This document shows positions 24,254 through 33,899 of a stretch of 64,000 nucleotides of DNA, piece after piece. Where the stretch lies: NCBI GenBank assembly GCA_026826555.1, contig JAKSZT010017954.1:861336-925335 (forward strand), in the 5' to 3' direction. Under the pieces are notes generated by a model. The model was not told where the DNA came from. It did no database searches and saw nothing but the letters and a program-made list of their open reading frames with translations. Both the position numbers and the translations under genes were made by a program. This DNA comes from Tolypeutes matacus. Its lineage: Eukaryota; Chordata; Mammalia; Cingulata; Chlamyphoridae. Positions within the stretch are counted from its first letter, which is position 1; each line of letters begins with the position of its first letter.

Positions 24254-25289
24254 CATGATGGTTAGTTCCATGTGTCAACTTGGGTAGGTACACTCATTAC
24301 CGAGCGACCCCAAAAGCTGCTACTTTTGAGTGGGGACCAGAATAAGAGGAGGCTCTGCAACAGGTCCAGGCTGCCGTGCAAGCCTCTCTGCCACTTGGGC
24401 CATATGATCTAGCTGATCCAATGGTGTTGGAAGTGTCAGTGGCAAATACAGTTGCTGTTTTTGGAGCCTTTGACAGGCCCCTATAGGAACATCATAGCAC
24501 AGACCCTTAAGATTTTGGAGCAAAGCCCTGCCAATCTCTGCAAATAGCTACCCTCCTTTAGAGAAACAGCTTTTGGCCTGTTACGAGGCCTTAGAAGAGT
24601 CTGAATGCTTACCCATGGGCTACCAGGCTACCCTGAGACCTGAGTTGCCTACCATAAACTGGGTCCTGTTGGACCCACCAAGCCATAAAATTGGGTGTGC
24701 ACAGCAGCACTCCATCATCAAGTGGGAGAGGTATAGATGAGATAGGGCTCGAGCGGGTCCTGAAGGCACAGGAAGTTATACAAGGAAGTGGTCCAAACGC
24801 CCATGGCCCCTACTCCTGCCATATTACCTTCTCTCTCCCAGCCTGCAGCTATGGTCTCTTGGGGAGTTCCCTACAATCAGTTGACTGAGGAGGAGGAAAC
24901 TTAGGCCTGGTTAATAGATGATTCTGCACTATATGTAGATATCACCCGGAAGTGGACAATTGCAGCACAGCAGGCCTTTTCTGAGACATCCCAGAAGGAC
25001 AGTGGTGAAGGGAAATCCTCCCAGTGGGCAGGACTTGGAGCAGTGCACCTGGTTGCTCATTCTGCTTGGAAGGAGAAATGGCTGGAGGTGCATTTGTTTA
25101 GTGATTTATGGGCTGTGGCTAATGGTTTGGCTGGATGGTCAGGGACATGGAAGGAATGTGATTAGAAAATTGGTGACAAAGAGGTCTGGGGGAGAGGTAA
25201 GTGGATAGACCTTTCCCAGTGGGCAAAAACATGAAGATATTTGTGCCCCATGTAAATGCTCACCAGAGGGTGACTTCAGTGCGGATGAT

Positions 25290-25985
25290 TTTTTTTTTTT
25301 TTCAATTAAAAAATAATTTTTTTTTTTTTTTAAGATACTTAGATTACATGTTACACAAAAAAATATAGGGATTCTCATATGTCCTACTCCCCACACCTCC
25401 GACACCCTCCCACATAAACATCCTTCATTAGTGTGGCACATTCATTGCAATTGATAAACGCATCCTGGGGCTTTGCCCCTGAGCATGGACCATAGTTCAC
25501 ACTGTAGTCTACACTCTCTCCCACACAGTTCTGCATATTATGTGACGATATAAAATGGCCTATATCTGTCATTGCAATGTCATTCAGGACGATTCCCAAG
25601 TCCCAAAAAAGCCCTCATATTCCACCTGTTTTTCCCTCTCCCTACTCCCAGGGCCTCCAACGGTCAATGCCTCCACATCAATGTTGTACTTTCTTCCAAT
25701 GCTAGAATCACAATATGTCTATAGTAGAATACCAGTAAGTCCACTCTAGTCCATAGTTCATTCCCCAATCCTGAGGATTCTGGGATGGTGATATCCACTC
25801 CACCTCTGATTGAGAGGAGGCTTCAGGTTTTAGGCTCTCTCGTTTCCTTGGTATGGTGGTTGTCAATCCTCACCTCCTTAGTAGTTGTCCTAGGTGAGTC
25901 CAATGAATTGGAAAGTAGGTGTTGCAACTCTTCTGAGGTTCCGGACCCAACTGGCACGTGGACAGCCTAAAGATTGCAGTCGCTT
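25290..25985 (-). mobile_element. Unclassified insertion within the ERV-L relic
   Basis: Starts with poly(T) runs (25290-25302 and 25318-25332), which suggests the A-tail of a minus-strand retroposon. It interrupts the pol-like homology between the RNase H-like and integrase-like parts. Family not recognised and right edge approximate. Confidence 0.45.
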
Positions 25986-27053
25986 GGACGTACACCTACC
26001 AACTTCAGTGAGGGGGATTTTAATGATCAAGAGAACAGGATGACCAATTTTGTGGATACTTATCAGACTCTTTCTCCAGCCATACCTGTCATTGCCGAAT
26101 GGGCTAATGATCAAAGTAGCTATGGTGGTAGGGATGGGGGTTATTCATGGGCTTAGCAACATGGAATTCTACTCACCAAGGCTGAATTGGCTACAGTCAC
26201 TGCTGAATGTCCAATCTGACAGCATCAGAGAACAAGAGTGCCCAATATGGCACCATTCCCCAAGATGATCAGCCTACAACCTGGGCTGGCAGGTTGATGA
26301 CATTGTACTATTTCCATCATGGAAGGGACAGCCCTTTCTTCTTACTGAATAGACATGTACTGTGGCTATGGATTTGCCTTCCCTGCACACAATGTTTCTG
26401 CCAAAATTACCACCTGCGGACTTACAGAATGCCGTATCCACCATCACGGTATTCCACACAATAGTGCTTCTGATCAAGGAATCTACTTCACAGCAAATAA
26501 AGAATTCACTGGCCTCACCATGTTCATCCCAAAGCAACTGGATTGATAGCACAATGGAATGGCCTTTTGAAGACTCACTTATGGTGCCAACTGGGTGGCA
26601 AATACCTTATAGAGCTGGGGTAATATCCTCCAGGAGGCTGTGTATTCTCCGAATCAGCATCCAATCGATGGTGCTATTTCTCCCATAGCCAGGATTCACA
26701 GGTCCAGAGGTGGAAATGGGGGTGACACCACTCACTGTTATCCTAGTGACCCACTAGAAACATTTTTGTTTCCTGTGCCCACAACCTTAAGCTCTGCTGC
26801 TCTAAAAGCCTTAGTTCCCAAAGAAGGAGTGCTTCCACCAGGAGACACAACAGTGCTTCCATCAAACTGGAAGTTGACTGCCACCTGGTCACTTTGGGCT
26901 GCTCATGCCTCTGAATCAACAAGTAAAGAAAAGAATCACTGTACTGGCTGGTGTGACTGAAGCTGACTATCAAGGGGAAGTAGGGCGGCTATTACACAAT
27001 GGCACAATGGAGGTAAAGAAGAGTTTGCCTGGAGTGCAGGAGGCCCCCTAGGG

Positions 27054-27243
27054 CAGGGGTTCTTAACAAGAGGTCCAAGAGCTTTAATTGAAATTCAGAA
27101 AAGCATTATTCTTGTGGGGATGTGTTGGTGCGGGTGTGATATATTTATTAAGTAATACACAGTAGAGTGTGGACTTAGTAAGGGGTCCATAGTTTTCACC
27201 TGACTGGCAAAGGGGTCCGTGGAACAAAAAAGGTTAACCCCTG
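27054..27243. mobile_element. hAT-type MITE with perfect 8-bp duplication
   Basis: Terminal inverted repeats CAGGGGTTCTTAAC / GTTAACCCCTG and an 8-bp target duplication ccctaggg at 27046-27053 and 27244-27251, both diagnostic of hAT transposition. 190 bp, no coding capacity. A related copy is at 46292-46484. Confidence 0.92.
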
Positions 27244-27639
27244 CCCTAGGGCATGACTTTAATCACCATGCCCTGTGATTAAATTCAAAGGGCAAGTGCA
27301 ACAACCCAGCTCAGGTGGGACCACTAATGGCCCAGACCCTTCAGGAATGAAGGGTTGGGTCACCCCACCAGGCAGAGCACTACAGCCAGCCAAGGGTAAA
27401 GGAAATACATGGAAAGGGCAGTGGAAGGAGGGAGTTACAAATACCAGCTAGGGCCACTTGATCAGTTGCAGATATGAGAACTATAAGTACTACGAGTATT
27501 TCTTCCTTGTTTTCTTATGAATGTTTGTATATATACATAAAGCAAATATCTTTTTCTTCCCTTGCATATAACATAGGTTGTATTAATTTTGTATCATAGT
27601 ATTTAAGTTACAAGATAGCAAGTTTAAGAGTGAATATTA

Positions 27640-27857
27640 GCATAGAGAGATTGAGACCTGATAATTTAAAAAAAATTTTGTCTGTTTTTCATTATTATTG
27701 AAATAATGAAAATGTTCTAATTATGATTGAAGTGATGAATGCAATGCACAACTATGTGATTATACCACATAACACTGATTGTACACTTTGGATAGTTTAT
27801 AGGTTTTATTAATATGTATCAATAAAATGATTTGTTTTGTTTTGTTTTGTTTTAAAA
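27640..27857 (+). mobile_element. 5'-truncated L1 3'-end insertion
   Basis: 218 bp ending in ATAAAATGATTTGTTTTG-type tail. Duplication agagtgaatatta (27627-27639) / agggtgaatatta (27858-27870). The same L1 3' UTR sequence appears in antisense at 48380-48640. Confidence 0.75.
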
Positions 27858-28640
27858 AGGGTGAATATTACCCAAGGACTTGCATCTTCTTCTGGGGAAA
27901 AGGTTAGTGTGTTTCAAGCTGGACACAGGACAGTTGAATTATATTAGAGGAAAGTATGAGTTACTGTTTTTATTGAGAGATAAAGTATGGTTTAAGGAGA
28001 TGAGTATGAGTGCTAAGTTGACAAGCAGTGGAATGTGATGGTTAATTTCATGTGCTAACTTGGCTAGGTTTCAGTACCTAGTTGTTTGATCAAGCAAGCA
28101 CTGACCTGATGGTTACTTGTGGGTATTCTGTGGGTTTAAGTCATTAGCCACTTGATTGCATCAATGGCTGGTGACATCTGCAATCAACAGAGGAGAGGGT
28201 CTTAAGCAATGAGAGGCCTCTCCTCACCCAAATCAGCTGGAGGCCTTACAAGAAGAACTGAGGATTTCAGGAGTCAGAAAAAAGAATTTCTATCTCTACT
28301 TCAGCCTATTAGCTTCTTCTGGGGGATTCACTGTCATCTTCATCGGAGCTCCTGGGGAATTCAACGTCACCACTGAGTTCCCAGCTGCAGCCTGCCCAGT
28401 GGAATTTGGACGTGTCAATCCTGATGGTCTCATGAGCCAATTCCAATAATAAATCCCTTTCTCGGGAGAACGCTAATACACTGGGCTTGCAGTAGGCTTC
28501 ATGCTGGTAAAATAAATCCCTGATCTCCTCAGCCCCAGGGAGATATAAAGGATGGGGAAGCCATGAACTTGACTCTATTTTGCCTACCATTAGGAGCATT
28601 CCCTCCTCCATCCTGCTAGGTACCCTTGACCAAGCTCAAC

Positions 28641-28740
28641 TTTTCTTTCTTTTTTTTTTTTTAGGAGGTACCAAGGAATGAACCTGGGACCTCATACACG
28701 TGAAAGCAGGTGCTAAGCCACTGAGCTACATCTGCTCCCT
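28641..28740 (-). mobile_element. Short tRNA-like SINE monomer, minus strand
   Basis: Poly(T) at 28647-28663, then on the minus strand the 'gtagctcagtggcttagc' head and gggttcattcc-type B box. Duplication aagctcaac at 28632-28640 and 28741-28749. Confidence 0.85.
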
Positions 28741-28749
28741 AAGCTCAAC

Positions 28750-29112
28750 ATTTTAATCATGGTAATCCACTAACCAGCCTATCTTCTCCACCTACCCTAA
28801 CCACACTCACTCTTTGAAGGCCTCCTTCCTCAACACTGTCCTGTGGCCTCCAGCACTGAGCTAAGCAGGTACCTTTATTTACAGAAGGAGAAGGGGCCCA
28901 ACAAAGGGAAGATCATGCAGCAGAGTTAAGGCCCACAGTGGGGAGAACTCAGGATCCTGATATGAGCCTGATGTAGCAACCCTGAAGCACATTAGAATGG
29001 AGAGGATGATACCTGGGCATGCTCATGCCAGAGGCAGAGCATGAACTCTGAATGGAGCAGGTGTGAGCAGCAGGGACCAGAGTCTCTAAAGCAGTGGTAT
29101 GCAAGAACTAGT
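28750..29112. other. Gap between the repeats and the MOGAT3 3' end, nothing recognised
   Basis: No frame, RNA gene or clear repeat. It ends at the MOGAT3 poly(A) signal. Confidence 0.5.
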
Positions 29113-29118
29113 TTTATT
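29113..29118 (-). terminator. MOGAT3 poly(A) signal
   Basis: AATAAA on the minus strand, about 80 bp past the MOGAT3 stop codon. Confidence 0.8.
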
Positions 29119-29198
29119 GGAGGGCTGGGAGCACAGCTGCGGTGGAGGGCTCCCTGCCCAGGCTTTGGGGGCTCAGGAAGGAGCGGCAGGGAGGGGGG

Positions 29199-31542
29199 CT
29201 ATATGAAGGTGAGGTGGGTAGAAGCAGGGACACCACAGCTTTCCTTATGCTCCTCAAACAGTTGCTCCAGAGCGTTCATGTAGAGAGCGTGGTAGTGATC
29301 GATTTTCTCCTGGGTGGGGTTGAGGCACTGGGGCACTGGGATGGGGTGACCTACTGCAGGGAGACAGTGGTGAGGCGAGAGGCCCCTGCTGCCCATACTG
29401 CTGTGGGCAGCATCCTTCCAGGGATGGACACTCACCCACTGTGGTGAGGGGCTTCGCGAAGGGCAGCAGGCCCCAGGAGTTGGCTGAGAAGAAGCTGCGG
29501 CCCCAGAAGATGCAAGGGGCAATGCGCGTGAGCTTCTTCAAGGCCATCTGGCACAGATACTGCCAGGAGTCTGTGTCATAAGTCTTAATTTTGAAGATAT
29601 TATTCTCCCCGAAGGTATACACCGGCACCAGGGAGGCCCTGGGGAGGGGCAGCAAGAGAAAAGAGGGACTGTCAGGGTAGCAGCTACTGCTCTGCCTTGA
29701 GACAGGAGCCTCAGGGGGCAGCAAGCACCTCCCCACACCTCCAGAGTCCATTTTCCGTTGTCTTTGGAAGCAAACGACTGTGGCTTTGAAGATCTAGAAG
29801 AACTAGAAGATCTTGAGAAACAGTAGTGTACTAGTCTTTACCACAACAGCATTACTGCAAGGCAGGTATTAGCCCCATGTCCCAGGGCTTGCCTTTGAGA
29901 TGGGGTAGGAAAGGGGTCTGAAGGCAGGACTTGTGGGCCCCAGGGCCCTGCTCTTCACCCCATGCCCCTGCCCTCTTGGAGCGGGAAGAAGGTGCTGAAA
30001 CCGGAGCACAGGGCTTGGCACAGAGGAAACTCTCAGGCACCCAAGTGGGCACTCGCCAGGTGCAGGGCCTGGCACTGGACTCTGCAGACACGCAGTCCCA
30101 CCTACAGTGACTGGACGGCTGGGGACTGCCATGACGAGACATTCCCTCGGCTCCACTCACCCGTGCCGCAGCGCCAGGCACACGAAGCCCTTGCGCTTCT
30201 GGAGAACAATGTAGTGCTTGCCCGGAATCGCATGCATGGCCTCCTGGACACCCCCAACCACGATGACCACGGCCTGTCCACCCTGAGACTGGGACAGGAT
30301 AAAGTCCATGCTCTCACGACTCACGGAACAAAACCCTGTGGGTAGGCGCAGGTGGGGAGCAGTTGCGACCACCTCCCACTCCCTCCATGCCTCCCTTTCC
30401 CCACATCATCCCTCTACCCAGGAGGGAGGACAGAGGGTACTTTTGCTCCAAAGCTTTTCAGGCCAGGTCCCTGCCTGGGAGTGGGTGCGGTCTGGCCAGG
30501 GGGTACCTTCTCCCTCTCAGCTTCGGCTGAGGCTCACCGAAGGTCATGAGGTACTCCCGGAAGAACGGTAAGTAGAAGAGGCTGGCCATCCCACACACCG
30601 AGCACCGAATCCCCGGGAACAGCTGGGAAAAGCCATTGCTCTCGGTGCAGAAATTACAGAAGACCCCGTTGGCAAGGATGCCGTGCGGGTGTGCGCCCAT
30701 CACGTAGTTCCGGTCGGGAGGCAGCTCGGCCGTTTTCACCAGCTTCGGAGTGTTGAGCAGTGGGGAGGGAGGGAGACAGGCAGCCAGCTGAACAGAGCTG
30801 CCCCCCGCCCCGCCAGACTTCAGAGTTTAAGGCCCTAGGGTGGGATCGAGGGCACAGGGGACCGACTTTTGAGCCCACTCCACCCCCTGCCCCAATGCCT
30901 GAACTCTGTCTGACCTCCCAGGCTCAGGCTCCAAGGTAAGGGGGTTTGGGGGTGGGTAGGAGTGGGAGCCGGGGGTGGGGAGGAGGCAGTCTCTGCAGTG
31001 ACCTTGACAGGGAAATAGTTCCTTTGCAGTTTCCAGAATGTCAAGTTCCTCACCCACTTGGACTGCCTTCCACCTGTGGGCAGAGAAATATGGGCAAAAG
31101 AACCCCTGGGGCACCCTCCCTGCCACCTTTCACTTCAGGGGCCATGTCCGGACCTCACCTCGGCTGGGGGTGTCCCAGTCCAGGTAGAGCCACAACAAGT
31201 AGAAGACAGAGAGGAACCAGAAGGGCGTGAAGAAGAGGAAAAGGAAGAGAAGGGAGAGGGACAAGCCTGGGAAGATGTGAGAGAGAAAAGGGAGTTAGTT
31301 TGGCAGAGCCGGGCATTCCATCCAGCCTCTCCCCTCTCCCTCCACTCCCAGGGGCTCTCCACCAGCCCCAGCCCGAGTCCCTTCCCCTCCTTTTGCCCCC
31401 AGGGCTCCAGCCATTCTCCCTTCTTCCTCTCACCCAAGAAAAGGAAAGTTAATACAAAGGAGAAGGCGCCCAGAGCTTCCAGCCAGGGCCTCTGGGGGGT
31501 CTTCGTGGTGGAGGAGGACCCCGGGGCTGCTGAAACTCCCAT
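29199..31542 (-). CDS. MOGAT3: MOGAT3, acylglycerol O-acyltransferase 3, complete, 7 exons
   Basis: ER-membrane enzyme of the DGAT2 family that acylates monoacylglycerol (and can acylate diacylglycerol) using acyl-CoA. Coding exons: 31542-31434, 31266-31159, 31073-31003, 30742-30538, 30335-30161, 29638-29436, 29353-29199. They splice in frame to 1026 nt, 341 residues, the same length as human MOGAT3. It starts MGVSAAPGSSS. Exons 1-2 give hydrophobic segments (FSFVLTFLFLG; LSLSLLFLFLFF). Exon 4 carries LVKTAEL and the catalytic HPHG (GAHPHGI). Exon 5 ends KRKGFVCLALRHG. Exon 6 has ASLVPVYTFGEN and CIFWGR. The C-terminus is GVPASTHLTFI. The exon 3 donor is GTCACT, a weak site; all others are GTGAG-type. 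DGAT2L7 lies only about 600 bp upstream on the same strand, so the promoter must lie in the G-rich gap or beyond. Confidence 0.95.
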
Positions 31543-32079
31543 CCCAGTAGCTCCTTTCAGACTACAGGACGCCAGGCTCCCGGAAGGCACACGACGGGGT
31601 GAAGCCAGCCTGGGAAGGCTTTCTCCGCTGAGGAGAACCCTCCAAGTCTGGCACACTCGCCTCTCCTCCCTCCAGGAATTGTGTGAGGGCAGCAGAGGGT
31701 GGGTAGGCCAGTGGCTCTGAAGCTCCAGGTGTCCCCGGCTCCTCCTCCGACTGATGTCCCGCTTCTGGGTCAGGGGATTTGGGCTGGCCGCGGGGTGGGC
31801 GGGGCTGGGGTGGGGTAAGGTGTGCGCGGGGGTGGGGGTGGGGGGGTGAGATGGGGGGAGGGGTGAGGTGGGGTGGGGCGGGGGGCGGGAGGGAGCGACA
31901 GGAGGCGCTGGGGAGCCCGCCCTCTGGGTGCTCCCTCTGGAAGGCCGCCCATCCGGGTCCCACCCCCTCCCCGGGCCTGCCTGTAGGTCTCGGGGAAGGT
32001 CAAGGCCACGCGGGGGCCGCGGTCCCTCTCCTCGCCGTGCACGCACAAACACACGGACACGCGCGGCCGGTTCCCCTCC
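31543..32079 (-). promoter_or_regulatory. Compact MOGAT3 upstream region, G-rich
   Basis: This ~0.5-kb gap separates the MOGAT3 start codon from the poly(A) signal of DGAT2L7. On the plus strand 31770-31890 is almost pure G with T/C spacers (GGGGTGGGG-like runs), a sequence able to form G-quadruplexes. The MOGAT3 start site probably lies here, but no TATA box is evident. Confidence 0.45.
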
Positions 32080-32085
32080 TTTAAT
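32080..32085 (-). terminator. DGAT2L7 poly(A) signal variant
   Basis: ATTAAA on the minus strand, about 65 bp past the ancestral stop of DGAT2L7. Confidence 0.6.
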
Positions 32086-32148
32086 GTCACCCCACGCCCA
32101 CCCCCAGTCACCGAGGGGACCCGGTCGGGGCCGGTCGGCGGGACGCGC

Positions 32149-33868
32149 CTAGATGAGGACGAGGTGCCGGTACGCGGGGACGCCGTAGCGAGCCTTGTGC
32201 TGCTCGAAGAGCTGCGTGAGCCGCTGCACTTAGAGTGCGTGGAACGCATCCACCTGCGCCCGGCGGGGCCGCAGAGTTCGCCGCACGGGAATCGGGGCCC
32301 CCACTGTGGGCGGGACGCGAGGCGAGAGGCGGTGGTTGCTGGGATCCCTCCCCACTCCGCCCGCGCGCGCGGCGCCCCGCGCCAGCAGGGAGGGCAGAGC
32401 CGCCCGCTCCCTCCCTCGTGGGGCCAGAGTTCAGCGCCGGGGCGGTGGCCAAAAGCCCGGGCTGCGGGGCGAGGCCCGCGGGGCCCACTGGGGCCCGGAG
32501 CCGGCCTTTCAGGCCCCGACCCCAGACCTTCTCCTGCAGGCGGGGCGAGTGGGGGCGGCGGGGCGAGTGGGGGCGGCGGGGCCGGGGCTCACCGACGGTG
32601 TGGACGGGCGAGCGGAAGGGCAGCAGGAACCCCCCGCGGCCGTGGGACAGCGGCAGCGCCACGCTCAGCCGCCCCTGCAGCGCCTCCTGTGCCCGCCGCA
32701 GCCGCGAGCCCGGCGGGTTGGGGACCTGCTGGAAGAGCTCGTTCTCCCCGAACGAGAAGACGGGCACCAGGGAGGCCCTGCGGGAGCGGGGAGGGCGGTG
32801 GTCGCGGGCGCTGCGGGCCGCGGGGCTCCTCCCCCTCCTCTCCCCGCGGGGCCCCCGGGGCGCCCCCCCTCCCCGCACCCCGGGCTGGGCTCCTCACCCG
32901 TGTTCCAGCGCCAGCTTGACAAACCCCTTCTGATTCCGGATCCGCAGGGTTAGCGCCCCGGGTTTTGCCTCCAGCGCTTCCAGGGGCCCTCCCACGGCCA
33001 GGACGGCCACCTGGCCGCCCCCAGGCCGGGACAACAGGTGGGCCGCGCTGGCCTTGTCCGAGGATACCAGACCTGGGGTGGGGTGGGGTATCTTTGAGAC
33101 AAGGGGTGGGGACCAGGAGGCGGTGGGAGGTGGCAGGGCTCCCGGCATCTCACCGCTGCTCATGATGTAGTCTCGAAACAGAGGGAGGTGGAACCAACAG
33201 GGCAGCATGAGCAGGTGTGGCCGGAGGCCGGGGAAGAGGCGGGAGAAGCCCGAGGCCTCTGTGCAGAAGTTGCAGAAGGCACCGATCATCAGGACCCCAT
33301 GAGGGTGGAAGCCGAAGAGGTAGTTTTGGGAGGGATCCAGCTCTGCAGTTTTCACCAGCTGGGGGGCAGAGGGTGCACACCCCATCCTGCCGTGAGGTTT
33401 GGCTTTGGGGGATGGTCAGGAGCGTATGCTGAAGTCCCCTTTTGCAGCCCACTGACCTCCTCACCGAGATGGGGAAGTAATCCCGAAAATGTCTCCAAAC
33501 CATCCAGCTCCGGACCCAGGCAGAGCGGCGGCCTCCGGCCTGGGGCGTGTTCCTATCTCTGTAGAGCCAGAGCAGGTAGAGGAGCGCCAGGGCCCAGGCC
33601 CTGCCCAGGAACACCATCAGGAGCAGGGCCAGGCATACCTGGGCTGGAGGATGAGGCGGGTGCTCAGGCCCCCGGCCCCTCTGTCCCTCCCTTCCTCCTC
33701 CCTTCCCTTTACCCCAGACTCTTTCAGGTACTCTGCAGACACCTCGTGGTAATAGGGCTTCCTGGACTCACCCAACCCCAAGAAGGAGAAGACCCATTGC
33801 AGGACAGCAGCCACTTGAAGAGCCCTCCTGAGGGAAGAGGCTGGCGTCCTGTGGAGGGAGTCAGCCAT
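32149..33868 (-). pseudogene. DGAT2L7: DGAT2L7, DGAT2-family acyltransferase with one nonsense codon, 6 exons
   Basis: Second DGAT2-family gene, most like MOGAT2 in sequence ([39 protein letters not shown]). Exons: 33868-33772, 33643-33465, 33358-33154, 33072-32898, 32777-32593, 32303-32149. All splice sites are canonical (CAG acceptors, GTGAG donors) and the frame is kept throughout. The HPHG motif is present. Two defects are seen. Exon 5 lacks 18 nt relative to MOGAT3 (185 versus 203 nt), removing six residues after HGRGGF. Exon 6 has TAA at 32232-32230 where the family has Tyr (HAL-stop-VQRL), which would remove the last 26 residues, although the frame beyond it still reads well to a TAG at 32151-32149. 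In human the locus is the pseudogene DGAT2L7P beside MOGAT3. It may be a recent pseudogene, a truncated 304-residue protein, or one sequencing error. Confidence 0.85.
32535..32583 (+). repeat. Tandem 18-bp GC-rich repeat in DGAT2L7 intron 5
   Basis: About 2.5 copies of a GGCGGGGCGAGTGGGGGC unit lying just past the exon 5 donor. Confidence 0.8.
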
Positions 33869-33899
33869 GGTCACCCCCTTCCCTGCTCAGGCCCAACCT

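Larger units (their letters stand above)
24258..28613 (+). mobile_element. Degenerate ERV-L-like proviral relic with a 3' LTR
   Basis: About 35 bp of LTR-start sequence (24258-24291) is joined directly to pol-like sequence, so the rest of the 5' LTR and gag are deleted. An RNase H-like part is discernible at about 24700-25285. An unrelated ~0.7-kb T-tract-bounded insertion follows (about 25290-25985). Integrase-like and downstream (dUTPase-side) parts run over about 26000-27450 and are frameshifted many times. An LTR of the MLT2 type begins TGTGATGGTTAA at 28034 and extends to about 28560-28613. A hAT MITE (27054-27243) and an L1 tail fragment (27640-27857) are nested in it. No frame longer than about 110 codons survives, so it cannot encode a functional protein. 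Confidence 0.75.

Noticed and set aside
32164..32953. Long plus-strand open frames (215-251 codons) over the DGAT2L7 region
   Set aside because: They are antisense to real exons, extremely Arg/Pro/Gly/Ala-rich, and arise from GC-rich DNA lacking stop codons.
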